Source: Modestobacter sp. VKM Ac-2986
GTDB lineage: Bacteria; Actinomycetota; Actinomycetes; Mycobacteriales; Geodermatophilaceae
Assembly: GCF_026967795.1 (NCBI RefSeq)
Contig: NZ_JAPVBH010000003.1
Coordinates: 310,001-374,000 of the forward strand
Reading direction: 5' to 3'
DNA length: 64,000 bases
A model generated the notes under the pieces. It made no database searches and was not told the origin of the DNA. It was given only the letters and a program-made list of their open reading frames with translations. Made by a program: the position numbers and the translations under genes. Below, one piece after another: positions 26,029-33,461 of the stretch (position 1 is the first letter of the stretch; every line of letters starts with the position of its first letter).

Positions 26029-26057
26029 GTCACACGGACGTAACCGGCCGCGGTTAC
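26029..26057. promoter_or_regulatory. Divergent operator: palindrome plus GlnR-like site
   Basis: GTAACCG (26040-26046) and CGGTTAC (26051-26057) are exact inverted repeats around GCCG. GTCAC-n6-GTAAC (26029-26044) overlaps it and fits the GlnR box pattern. The site lies 9-38 bases upstream of the GTG at 26067 and 51-80 bases from the divergent start at 25977, well placed to control both operons. Which protein binds is inference. Confidence 0.5.
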
Positions 26058-26066
26058 CAACGCACC

Positions 26067-27410
26067 GTGACCCTCTCCGTCTCCCCGCCGAGTGCCGCCG
26101 CCGTCGCCGACCTGGCCGCCGAGCTCGCCGTCCTGCTGGGCGACCGCAACGTCTCCACCGAGCTCCGGGCCCGCGAACGAGCCTCGGTCGACGGGGCGTG
26201 GATGAGCCCGATCATCAGCGAGCAACTGCCGCTGGGGCTGGCCGACCTGGTCGCGTACCCGACCACTGCCGAGCAGATCGGCGAGGCCGTCGCGGCCGCC
26301 GTCCGGCGCGGGGTGCCGGTCACCCCGCGCGGCAAGGGCACCGGCAACTACGGCCAGGCCATCCCGATGTCTGGCGGGCTGGTGCTGGACACGTCCCGCG
26401 CGCGGGCGGTGGTCGAGGTCGGCGACGGGTGGGTCACCGCCGAGGCCGGGGCGCCGATGGTCGCCCTGGAGCGCGCCGCCGGGGCGACGGGTCAGCAGCT
26501 GTGGATGTACCCCTCGACCGCGCAGTCCTCGATCGGCGGCTTCCTGTCCGGCGGGTCCGGGGGCACCGGCACGATCGCGCACGGCAGCAACGACGCCGGC
26601 TTCGTCCTCGCCCTGGACGTCGTGCACGCCACCGGGTCACCGGACCTGGTGCACGTCGAGGGCGAGGAGGCGATGCGGTTCGTGCACAACTACGGCACCG
26701 CCGGGGTCATCGCCCGGGCGACCGTGCGGCTGGAGCCGCTGCAGGACTGGCGCGGGGTCTGGGCCAGCTTCCCCGACTTCGGCGGCCCGCTGTCGGTGCT
26801 CCGTGAGATCGGCCGGCTGCAGCCGCTCCCCCGGCTGGTCTCCGCCGACACCCCCGAGGTCACCGCCACGCTGCCCGAGGACCCGGCGCTGCCCGACGGC
26901 CGGGCCAGCCTGCGGGTGATCGCCGACGCGGCCACCGTCGACGCCGTCCGGGCGCTGGTCGAGGGCGCCGGCGGCCGGGTCGAGGACGTCCGGGAGGGCG
27001 CGCAGGTGCCGCTCGCGCTGAGCGTGCTCAGCTACAACCACCCCATCGAGTGGCTGCAGAAGAGCGCGCCGGGCGTGTACTTCCACGTCGAGGTCGGCGG
27101 GGACGCACTCGTCGAGCGGATCGAGGAGGTGCACGCGGTCTACGAGGGCGGGCTGCTGCACATCGAGGCCGGCCACACCGTGCCGATCGGGATGCTCGCC
27201 GGGGTCTACCGCAGCCCCGAGCAGGTCTACGCCGGCATCGAGGCGCTCAACGCCCTCGGCGTCAGCGTGCACGACCCGCACCAGTGGAACGTCGACTTCC
27301 AGCTGGGCCGCACCCTGGAGACCGCGCGGGTCACCGACCCGCAGGGGCTGCTCAACCCCGGCAAGCTCAACGCCGACTACGCCGGTCCCACCAAGGGCGC
27401 CATCCGGTGA
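26067..27410 (+). CDS. FAD-binding oxidoreductase, GlcD-like (paralogue 2)
   Basis: 447 residues. FAD (PCMH) domain marks: TPRGKGTGNYGQAIPM and SSIGGFLSGGSGGTGT; the end LLNPGKLNADYAGP matches the first paralogue at 15007. Oxidation of an alcohol, hydroxy acid or ring C-H is possible; the substrate is unknown. The GTG at 26067 has no ribosome site and sits nine bases after a palindromic operator, so translation may be leaderless or the site may overlap the promoter. Its stop overlaps the start of the PdxH-like gene (GTGA). Divergent from the reductase-deaminase-importer unit, it very likely serves the same pathway. Confidence 0.85.
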   Translation: MTLSVSPPSAAAVADLAAELAVLLGDRNVSTELRARERASVDGAWMSPIISEQLPLGLADLVAYPTTAEQIGEAVAAAVRRGVPVTPRGKGTGNYGQAIPMSGGLVLDTSRARAVVEVGDGWVTAEAGAPMVALERAAGATGQQLWMYPSTAQSSIGGFLSGGSGGTGTIAHGSNDAGFVLALDVVHATGSPDLVHVEGEEAMRFVHNYGTAGVIARATVRLEPLQDWRGVWASFPDFGGPLSVLREIGRLQPLPRLVSADTPEVTATLPEDPALPDGRASLRVIADAATVDAVRALVEGAGGRVEDVREGAQVPLALSVLSYNHPIEWLQKSAPGVYFHVEVGGDALVERIEEVHAVYEGGLLHIEAGHTVPIGMLAGVYRSPEQVYAGIEALNALGVSVHDPHQWNVDFQLGRTLETARVTDPQGLLNPGKLNADYAGPTKGAIR

Positions 27411-27997
27411 CCGCCCCCGGTTGGGCCGTGCACGACGACGGCGGCCCGCCCGCGGACCCGTTCGCGCTGGCCCGCGCCTGGCTGCCCGAGGACGCCGACC
27501 CCGACCGGCCGCGGGTGACGCTGTCGACGGTGGGCACCGACGGCTACCCCGACGCCCGCACCGTGCTGCTGTCGGCGTTCGACGACACCGGGTTCGCCTT
27601 CCACACCTCGGCGGCCAGCCGCAAGGTCGCCGAGCTCACCGCCGTGCCGCGGGCGACGCTGACGGTGCTGTGGCCGGACTGGACCCGCCAGCTGGTGGTC
27701 CGCGGCGACGTCGTCGCCGACTCCCCCGAGCGGTCGGCAGCGGCCTGGGGCGCCCGCTCGGAGCACCTGCGCCGGCTCGCCTGGGCCAACACCGACGAGC
27801 TGGCCGACCTCGACCTGGCCCGGCGGCTGGAGGCGTGGGCCGCGCAGCAGGTGCCGGGGCAGGCCGACTCGTGGGTCGGCTACCGGGTGCAGCCGCACGA
27901 GATGACCTTCTGGGCGGCGCACCCCGAGGCCCCCAGCCGCCGGGTGCAGTACACCCGCACCCCCGACGGCTGGACCGGGCGGTACCGCGCCGGCTGA
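27407..27997 (+). CDS. Pyridoxamine 5'-phosphate oxidase-like flavoprotein (PdxH-type fold)
   Basis: 196 residues, split-barrel FMN-binding fold. Marks are RVTLSTVGTDGYPDARTVLL, AFHTSAASRKVAEL, RQLVVRGDVV and a C-terminal WTGRYRAG that resembles the WxxxRLxP end of PdxH. PdxH makes pyridoxal phosphate using FMN and O2, but actinobacterial paralogues also use F420 or other substrates. Translational coupling to an FAD oxidase suggests a pathway-specific role rather than vitamin B6 salvage. A large bidirectional terminator follows. Confidence 0.82.
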   Translation: MTAPGWAVHDDGGPPADPFALARAWLPEDADPDRPRVTLSTVGTDGYPDARTVLLSAFDDTGFAFHTSAASRKVAELTAVPRATLTVLWPDWTRQLVVRGDVVADSPERSAAAWGARSEHLRRLAWANTDELADLDLARRLEAWAAQQVPGQADSWVGYRVQPHEMTFWAAHPEAPSRRVQYTRTPDGWTGRYRAG

Positions 27998-28001
27998 TCC
28001 G

Positions 28002-28045
28002 CCGTCCTCCGGGGCCGTGTTCGCGAACACGGCCCGGGAGGACGG
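28002..28045. terminator. 44-base near-perfect palindrome, bidirectional terminator
   Basis: The sequence from CCGTCCTCC (28002) through the central TTCGCGAA to GGAGGACGG (28045) is self-complementary with one mismatched pair position. It lies five bases past one stop and five before the other, between the convergent PdxH-like and dehydratase genes. Both transcripts can end here. Confidence 0.85.
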
Positions 28046-28050
28046 GCGGG

Positions 28051-29016
28051 TCAGACGCCGGTGCCGAGGTCGGCGGGGTCGGCGTTGGCGCCGCAGACCA
28101 CCACCCCGACTCGCTCCCCCGCCGCCGGCACGTAGGCACCGGACAGCAGCGCCGCCAGCGCGGTCGCGCCACCGGGCTCGGCGGCGACGTGCAGGTCCTG
28201 CCAGAGCAGGTGCCGGGCGGCCCGGACGGCGTCGGTGTCGACCAGCACCGCCTGCACCCCGGTGGCCCGCGCCGTGGCGAACCCGTGACCGCCGATCCGC
28301 CGGGCGCCGAGGGCGTCCGAGGCCAGCCCGCCGACCTCGACGTCCACCGGGCGACCGGCGGCGAGCGCCGCGGACATCGTCGCCGTCCCGTGGGTCTCGA
28401 CGGAGACGACCCGGACGGCGCCCGCGTAGTGGGCGGCGATCCCGCCGATCAGCCCGCCGCCGCCGGTGGCCACCAGCACGGTGTCCAGCTCCGGTGCCTG
28501 CTCGGCCAGCTCGCGGGCCACGGTGCCCTGCCCGGCGACGACGTCCCGGTCGTCGTAGGCGTGCACGTACAGCGCACCGGGCTCCGCCGCCCGGGCGCTG
28601 CTGGCCGCGGCGGCCTCGGCGTAGGAGGAGCCGGCCAGCACGACCGCCGCACCCCGCTGGCGGATGCCGGCGATCTTCACCGGCGGGGCCGTCGTCGGCA
28701 CGTAGACCTCGGCCGGGACGCCGAGCTCGCGGGCGGCGTGGGCGACCGCCAGGCCGTGGTTGCCGCCCGAGGCGGTGACCACCAGCCCGGGCAGCTCGGG
28801 GGCGGCGAGCAGCCGGTTGAGCGCGCCGCGGGCCTTGAAGGACCCGGTGTGCTGCAGCTGCTCCAGCTTGAGCACCACGGGGAACCGTCCGCCGTCCAGC
28901 GGGACCTCCCAGGCGACCGTGGGGGTGCGCCGCACCCGCCCACCGAGCCGGCGCCCCGCCGCCTCGACCTCTGCCCGGGTCACCGGTGCGGGCAGGGTCG
29001 GGTCCTCGGCTGTCAC
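28051..29016 (-). CDS. PLP-dependent threonine/serine dehydratase-like enzyme
   Basis: 321 residues, fold type II PLP enzyme. The PLP lysine lies in GSFKARGALN (about residue 53), the phosphate-binding glycine loop is ATGGGGLIGG, and TASGGNHGLAVAHAA is the substrate Ser/Asn loop. Family members dehydrate threonine or serine to 2-oxo acids and ammonia, or act as racemases. The protein lacks the C-terminal ACT regulatory domain of biosynthetic IlvA, so a catabolic or racemase role is likely. GTG start at 29016 without a clear ribosome site. It is monocistronic. Confidence 0.87.
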   Translation of the reverse strand: MTAEDPTLPAPVTRAEVEAAGRRLGGRVRRTPTVAWEVPLDGGRFPVVLKLEQLQHTGSFKARGALNRLLAAPELPGLVVTASGGNHGLAVAHAARELGVPAEVYVPTTAPPVKIAGIRQRGAAVVLAGSSYAEAAAASSARAAEPGALYVHAYDDRDVVAGQGTVARELAEQAPELDTVLVATGGGGLIGGIAAHYAGAVRVVSVETHGTATMSAALAAGRPVDVEVGGLASDALGARRIGGHGFATARATGVQAVLVDTDAVRAARHLLWQDLHVAAEPGGATALAALLSGAYVPAAGERVGVVVCGANADPADLGTGV

Positions 29017-29085
29017 GCCGGGGAGGCTAGTTCCCCGGCGAGGCCGGGTGCGTGGACGGCGGCCGATGTGGGCACCGCGCCCACC

Positions 29086-29244
29086 ATGGACGACGCCAAG
29101 AACCCCGCTGACGGACCCTACGAGGACGACCCCGAGCTCGGCGGCTCGCCGTACAGCCTCCGTGACCCCGACGCCATGGACGACCCCGAGGCCGACGCCG
29201 AGGCCGACCTGGCGGCCGACATGGAGGACGGTCACGCCACCTGA
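29086..29244 (+). CDS. Small acidic protein of unknown function (52 aa)
   Basis: ATG at 29086. Third codon positions are nearly all G or C, which supports coding. The product is extremely acidic: it begins MDDAKNPADGPYEDDPELGG and ends in a run of Asp, Glu and Ala. No membrane segment, cysteine or known domain is visible. Like the 55-residue protein at 3725 it is Pro/Asp-rich and disordered in appearance. Function unknown; it lies 124 bases upstream of pnuC on the same strand. Confidence 0.55.
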   Translation: MDDAKNPADGPYEDDPELGGSPYSLRDPDAMDDPEADAEADLAADMEDGHAT

Positions 29245-29368
29245 GTCCCGCACCACCGGGAGACCACCGGGAAGATCCTGACCTCCCGCGGTGCTGACCG
29301 GGCCGGACGGGCGACCTGACCGGCGCCCGTCCCGGCACGGTCGTGCCAAAGACCGCGGAGGGACCGAG

Positions 29369-30040
29369 ATGGGCTGGCTGCTCGACGCACACGTGCACGT
29401 CCTGGGTGCCGACATCCTGTGGCGGGAGATCATCGGCAACGGGATCGGGCTGGCCAGCGCGGTGCTGGGGATGAACCGGCGGACGGCGGCCTGGCCGGTC
29501 GGCATGATCGCCAACGCGCTGCTGTTCACCGTCTTCCTCGGCGGGGTGTTCGCCACCCCGCAGGACACCGACCTCTACGGGCAGGCCGGCCGCCAGGTGC
29601 TGTTCTTCACCGTGAGCGCCTACGGCTGGTGGCGCTGGCACGCCAACGGCGCCGCCGGCTCCGGCGCACCCGCGGTCGAGCCGCGCTGGGCCACCGGCCG
29701 GGAGCGGCTGACCCTGCTCGCCGCCACCGCTGTCGGGCTCGCGGTGGCCTGGTGGGCGCTGACCCGGCTGGGCAGCTTCGGCCCGCTCGCCGACGCGTGG
29801 ATCTTCGTCGGCAGCATGCTCGCCACCTACGGCATGGCCCGCGGCTACGTGGAGTTCTGGCTGGTGTGGGTGGCCGTCGACGTCGTCGGCGTCCCGCTGC
29901 TGCTGCGCGCCGGCTACTACCCCTCGGCGCTGCTCTACGTCGTCTACGGCGTCTTCTGCGTGGTGGGCTTCCGGGCCTGGCTGCGCCTGCGGCGCGCCCC
30001 GCAGCCGGCCACCGACCCGCAGCTGGAGGCGATCGGCTGA
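29369..30040 (+). CDS. pnuC: PnuC-family vitamin/nucleoside transporter
   Basis: 223 residues with about seven membrane helices. The family signature WxxW appears as YGWWRW near residue 90, and the early NGIGLASAVLGMNRR matches the PnuC fold. PnuC-type facilitators carry nicotinamide riboside; related PnuT and PnuX carry thiamine and riboflavin. The ATG at 29369 has GGAGGG six bases upstream. I looked upstream for TPP or FMN riboswitches and saw none, so vitamin specificity stays open. It stands alone and ends at a strong terminator. Confidence 0.87.
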   Translation: MGWLLDAHVHVLGADILWREIIGNGIGLASAVLGMNRRTAAWPVGMIANALLFTVFLGGVFATPQDTDLYGQAGRQVLFFTVSAYGWWRWHANGAAGSGAPAVEPRWATGRERLTLLAATAVGLAVAWWALTRLGSFGPLADAWIFVGSMLATYGMARGYVEFWLVWVAVDVVGVPLLLRAGYYPSALLYVVYGVFCVVGFRAWLRLRRAPQPATDPQLEAIG

Positions 30041-30043
30041 CCG

Positions 30044-30076
30044 CCGGGCCGGGCAGGTGGTCCCTGCCCGGCCCGG
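30044..30076. terminator. Bidirectional hairpin terminator
   Basis: Arms CCGGGCCGGGCAGG (30044-30057) and CCTGCCCGGCCCGG (30063-30076) are exact complements around a five-base loop. The hairpin fills the 39-base gap between the convergent pnuC and isomerase genes. Confidence 0.8.
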
Positions 30077-30079
30077 TGC

Positions 30080-31087
30080 TCAGTTGCCGCTGGCGAAGGC
30101 GGAGTCGAAGGACGCCGCCGGCGGGTCGAAGGCCAGCCGGCGCACGAACTCCAGCGCCTCCGGGGCACCCACGAGCCGGTCCATCCCGGCGTCCTCCCAC
30201 TCCACGGAGATGGGCCCGGCGTAGCCGATCGTGTTCAGCATCCGGAAGCAGGCCTCCCACGGGACGTCGCCGTGCCCGGTGGAGACGAAGTCCCAGCCGC
30301 GGCGCGGGTCGGCCCAGGGCAGGTGCGACCCCATCCGGCCGTTGCGGCCGTTGCCGACCTGCTTCTTCGCGTCCTTGCAGTCGACGTGGTAGATCCGGTC
30401 CTTGAAGTCCCAGAGGAACCCGACCGGGTCCAGGTCCTGCCAGACGAAGTGGGACGGGTCCCAGTTCAGCCCGAACGCCTCCCGGTGCCCGATCGCCTCC
30501 AGGGTGCGGACCGTCGTCCAGTAGTCGTAGGCGATCTCGCTCGGGTGCACCTCGTGGGCGAACTTCACGCCCACCTCGTCGAAGACGTCGAGCACCGGGT
30601 TCCACCGGTCGGCGAAGTCGGCGTAGCCGGCCTCGACCATCGAGTCCGGGACCGGCGGGAACATCGCCACCGTCTTCCAGATGCTCGACCCGGTGAACCC
30701 GACGACGACGTCGACGCCCAGTGCCCGGGCGGCGCGCGCGGTCGCCTTCATCTCCTCCGCGGCCCGCTGCCGGACGCCCTCGGGGTCACCGTCCCCCCAG
30801 ACCCGCGGGTGCACCATGCCGCGGTGCCGCTCGTCGATCGGGTCGTCGCAGACGGCCTGGCCGTTGAGGTGGTTGGAGATGGCGAACACCTGCAGGCCGT
30901 GCTGCTCGAGCAGGTCGAGCCGGCCCTTGGCGTAGGCGTCGTCCTCCGCGGCCCGGACGACGTCGAGGTGGTCGCCCCAGCAGGCGATCTCCAGGCCGTC
31001 GTAGCCCCAGCCCGACGCCAGCCGGCACACCTCCTCGAACGGCAGGTCGGCCCACTGGCCGGTGAACAGGGTGACGGGGCGGGGCAT
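30080..31087 (-). CDS. Sugar phosphate isomerase/epimerase-like TIM barrel
   Basis: 335 residues of the xylose-isomerase-like TIM-barrel superfamily (IolE/IolI/YcjR-type). Metal-ligand regions are visible: [10 protein letters not shown] near residue 30, [10 protein letters not shown] in the middle, [11 protein letters not shown] and HVDCKDAKK further on, and [11 protein letters not shown] near the end. Such enzymes isomerise or epimerise sugars and oxidised inositols, often next to a Gfo/Idh/MocA dehydrogenase, as here. The start overlaps the dehydrogenase stop (TGATG). Last gene of the ROK-controlled importer locus. Confidence 0.88.
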   Translation of the reverse strand: MPRPVTLFTGQWADLPFEEVCRLASGWGYDGLEIACWGDHLDVVRAAEDDAYAKGRLDLLEQHGLQVFAISNHLNGQAVCDDPIDERHRGMVHPRVWGDGDPEGVRQRAAEEMKATARAARALGVDVVVGFTGSSIWKTVAMFPPVPDSMVEAGYADFADRWNPVLDVFDEVGVKFAHEVHPSEIAYDYWTTVRTLEAIGHREAFGLNWDPSHFVWQDLDPVGFLWDFKDRIYHVDCKDAKKQVGNGRNGRMGSHLPWADPRRGWDFVSTGHGDVPWEACFRMLNTIGYAGPISVEWEDAGMDRLVGAPEALEFVRRLAFDPPAASFDSAFASGN

Positions 31088-32274
31088 CAGTTCTCCCTCG
31101 TGATCGGTGTCCAGGTGGAGCGGTCGGCGGCGCTGCGCTCGACGGCGTCCAGCACGCGCTGCACCGCCAGCCCGTCGGCGAAGGAGGGCGTCGGCTGCTC
31201 ACCGGCCGCCAGCGCGGTCACCAGGTCCACGACCTGGTGGGTGAAGCCGTGCTCGTAGCCCAGCCCGTGCCCGGCCGGCCACCAGGCGCCGATGTAGGGG
31301 TGCTCGGGCTCGGTGACCACGATCCGCCGGAAGCCCGCGGTCTCCGCCGACTCGCTGCCGTCGTAGAAGTGCAGGACGTTCATGTCCTCGAAGTCGAAGG
31401 CCAGGCTGCCGGCCGACCCGTTGACCTCGATGCGGATGGCGTTCTTGCGGCCCAGGGCGAACCGGGTCGCCTCGAACGTGGCCAGCGCGCCGCCGGAGAA
31501 CCGGCCGAGGAAGACCGCGGCGTCGTCGACGGTGACCTCGCCCATCCCCTCCCCGCCGACCCCGCCGAGGGCCCCGGTGCTGGCCGGCAGCGGGCGCTTG
31601 CGGACGAAGGTCTCCAGCACCGCGCTGACGCCGGTGAGCGTCTCGCCGGTCATGAACTGGGTGAGGTCGACGATGTGCGCGCCGATGTCGCCCAGCGCGC
31701 CGGAGCCCGCCTTGTCCTTCTCCAGCCGCCACGACATCGGGGCGGCCGGGTCGGCGATCCAGTCCTGCAGGTACTGCGCGCGGACGTGCCGCACCTGCCC
31801 GATCCGGCCCTCGGCGACCAGCCGGGCGGCCAGCGCGACCGCCGGCACCCGCCGGTAGGTGAAGCCGACCATCGCCCGCACCCCGGAGGCAGCGGCCTCG
31901 GCGGCGGCGGCGGTCATCGCCTCGGCCTCGGCCACGGAGTTGGCCAGCGGCTTCTCGCACAGCACGTGCTTGCCGGCCCGCAGTGCGGCGATGGCGATCT
32001 CGGCGTGGCTGTCGCCGGGGGTGCAGATGTCGACCAGGTCGACGTCGTCCCGCTCGACGAGCCGACGCCAGTCGGTCTCGGTGTCCGTCCAGCCCAGCCG
32101 GTCGGCCGCCGCGGCGACGCCGGCGGCGTCCCGGCCGCCGAGCACGGTGAGCTCGGGTCGGAGGGGGAGGTCGAAGAAGCGGGGCGCGGTGCGCCACGCC
32201 TGGGAGTGCGCCACGCCCATGAAGGCGTAGCCGATCATGCCGACGCGCAGCGGCGGCCGGGAAGCTGAGGTCAT
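31087..32274 (-). CDS. Gfo/Idh/MocA-family NAD(P)-dependent dehydrogenase
   Basis: 395 residues. N-terminal Rossmann domain with [17 protein letters not shown], then CEKPLANS (the EKP motif whose lysine sits at the active site), then the C-terminal alpha/beta domain with [13 protein letters not shown] containing the catalytic-type DxxxH. Family members oxidise inositols, glucosides or other sugars. Coupled by TGATG to the isomerase, it probably makes the ketose or keto-inositol that the isomerase then acts on. It sits 65 bases after the binding-protein gene, beyond a hairpin that may lower its expression. Confidence 0.9.
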   Translation of the reverse strand: MTSASRPPLRVGMIGYAFMGVAHSQAWRTAPRFFDLPLRPELTVLGGRDAAGVAAAADRLGWTDTETDWRRLVERDDVDLVDICTPGDSHAEIAIAALRAGKHVLCEKPLANSVAEAEAMTAAAAEAAASGVRAMVGFTYRRVPAVALAARLVAEGRIGQVRHVRAQYLQDWIADPAAPMSWRLEKDKAGSGALGDIGAHIVDLTQFMTGETLTGVSAVLETFVRKRPLPASTGALGGVGGEGMGEVTVDDAAVFLGRFSGGALATFEATRFALGRKNAIRIEVNGSAGSLAFDFEDMNVLHFYDGSESAETAGFRRIVVTEPEHPYIGAWWPAGHGLGYEHGFTHQVVDLVTALAAGEQPTPSFADGLAVQRVLDAVERSAADRSTWTPITREN

Positions 32275-32297
32275 CTCGAGGAGCTCCAGGGGAGAGT

Positions 32298-32333
32298 GGC
32301 CGGGTACCGCGGATGCCCCCGCGGTACCCGGCC
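32298..32333 (-). terminator. Intercistronic hairpin between binding protein and dehydrogenase
   Basis: Arms GGCCGGGTACCGCGG (32298-32312) and CCGCGGTACCCGGCC (32319-32333) are exact complements with a six-base loop. It lies seven bases after the stop of the binding-protein gene. Partial termination here, or 3'-end protection, would raise the binding-protein transcript over the downstream enzymes, a common arrangement in sugar importer operons. Confidence 0.75.
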
Positions 32334-32339
32334 GGCCGG

Positions 32340-33398
32340 TCAGGACTCGAACGCGCTGTCGAGGTACTGGTCGACGTTGTCCTTGGTGACGACCGGGGCG
32401 TTGAGCACGATCTGGCGCGGGATCTCCACCTGCACCAGGTCCGACAGGCGCTTGCCCTGCGCGATCAGCCGGGCCAGCCGGACGCCGTCGGCGGCCTGGG
32501 TGGAGGGGTAGATGACCGTGGCCTTCAGCACCGAGTCGTCGGCCTGGATGCTGCGCATGGCGTTGGCCGAGCCGGCGCCGCCCACCATGAAGAACTCGCT
32601 GCGGCCGGCGTTGTTGATCGCGGCCAGGACGCCGACGCCCTGGTCGTCGTCGTGGTTCCAGATGGCGTCGATCTGCGGGGCGGCCTGCAGCAGGTTCGCC
32701 GCGACCTCCTCGCCGGACTCCACGGTGAACTCCGCGGCGACCCGGTTGTCGACGTCCAGCCCGCAGTCGGCGAGGGCGTCGGCGAAGCCCTTGCTGCGGT
32801 CCTGGGTCAGGGGCAGGGAGTCGATGCCGGCGATCTCGGCGACGATGGCGTCGGGCTTGTCGGCGAGCTGCGAGCAGACGTAGGTGCCGGCCGAGACGCC
32901 CATGCCGTAGTTGTCGCCGAGCACGGTGGCGCGGGCGGCGAACGGGCTGGAGAACTCACGGTCGACGTTGATCACCGGGATGCCGGCCTCCATCGCCTTC
33001 AGCGCCACCGGGGTCATCGCCGCGCCGTCGAAGGGCAGCAGCACGATCGCGTCGACGCCGTCGTTGATGAACGTCTCGACCTGGCTGATCTGGGCGCCGA
33101 CGTCGTTGGTGCCCTCGGCGACCACCAGCTCGACGTCCTCGTAGCGCTCGTCCTCGGCGCGGGCGGCCTCGGTGATGCCGGCCATCCAGCCGTGGTCGGC
33201 CGCCGGGGCGGAGAACCCGATCCGGACGGTCTCACCGGGGTCGTCGTTGGCGGTGGCGGCCTGGCCGCCGCCGCTGGCGGCGGCCGCGACGGGCTCGGGG
33301 GTGTTGCCGGTGCACCCGCTGACCAGGGCCGTGGCCCCGACCGCACAGACGGCGGTGGTCATCGAACGGCGGAACCGGCGCTGCTTCGTTGCAGACAT
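32340..33398 (-). CDS. Sugar ABC importer substrate-binding lipoprotein (RbsB-like)
   Basis: 352 residues. A lipoprotein signal peptide ends at ALVSGC. The mature part is a type I periplasmic-binding fold: RIGFSAPAADHGWMAGITEAA, VDAIVLLPFDGAAMTPVA, IPVINVDREF and AIWNHDDDQGVGV are typical of ribose/xylose/inositol binders. It captures a sugar or cyclitol for the permease and ATPase upstream. The ATG at 33398 has GAGGAGAG upstream; the frame continues to 33419 but lacks a ribosome site. The conserved tail VTKDNVDQYL matches the family. Confidence 0.9.
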   Translation of the reverse strand: MSATKQRRFRRSMTTAVCAVGATALVSGCTGNTPEPVAAAASGGGQAATANDDPGETVRIGFSAPAADHGWMAGITEAARAEDERYEDVELVVAEGTNDVGAQISQVETFINDGVDAIVLLPFDGAAMTPVALKAMEAGIPVINVDREFSSPFAARATVLGDNYGMGVSAGTYVCSQLADKPDAIVAEIAGIDSLPLTQDRSKGFADALADCGLDVDNRVAAEFTVESGEEVAANLLQAAPQIDAIWNHDDDQGVGVLAAINNAGRSEFFMVGGAGSANAMRSIQADDSVLKATVIYPSTQAADGVRLARLIAQGKRLSDLVQVEIPRQIVLNAPVVTKDNVDQYLDSAFES

Positions 33399-33461
33399 GG
33401 TCTCTCCTCGGGAGTTCACCCTGGCGCCGAACGGCCAGGTGGTCGGTGGGTGGTGGGTGGG

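Noticed and set aside
29245-29368. A TPP or FMN riboswitch upstream of pnuC
   Set aside because: No conserved CTGAGA or other aptamer core is present in the 124-base leader.
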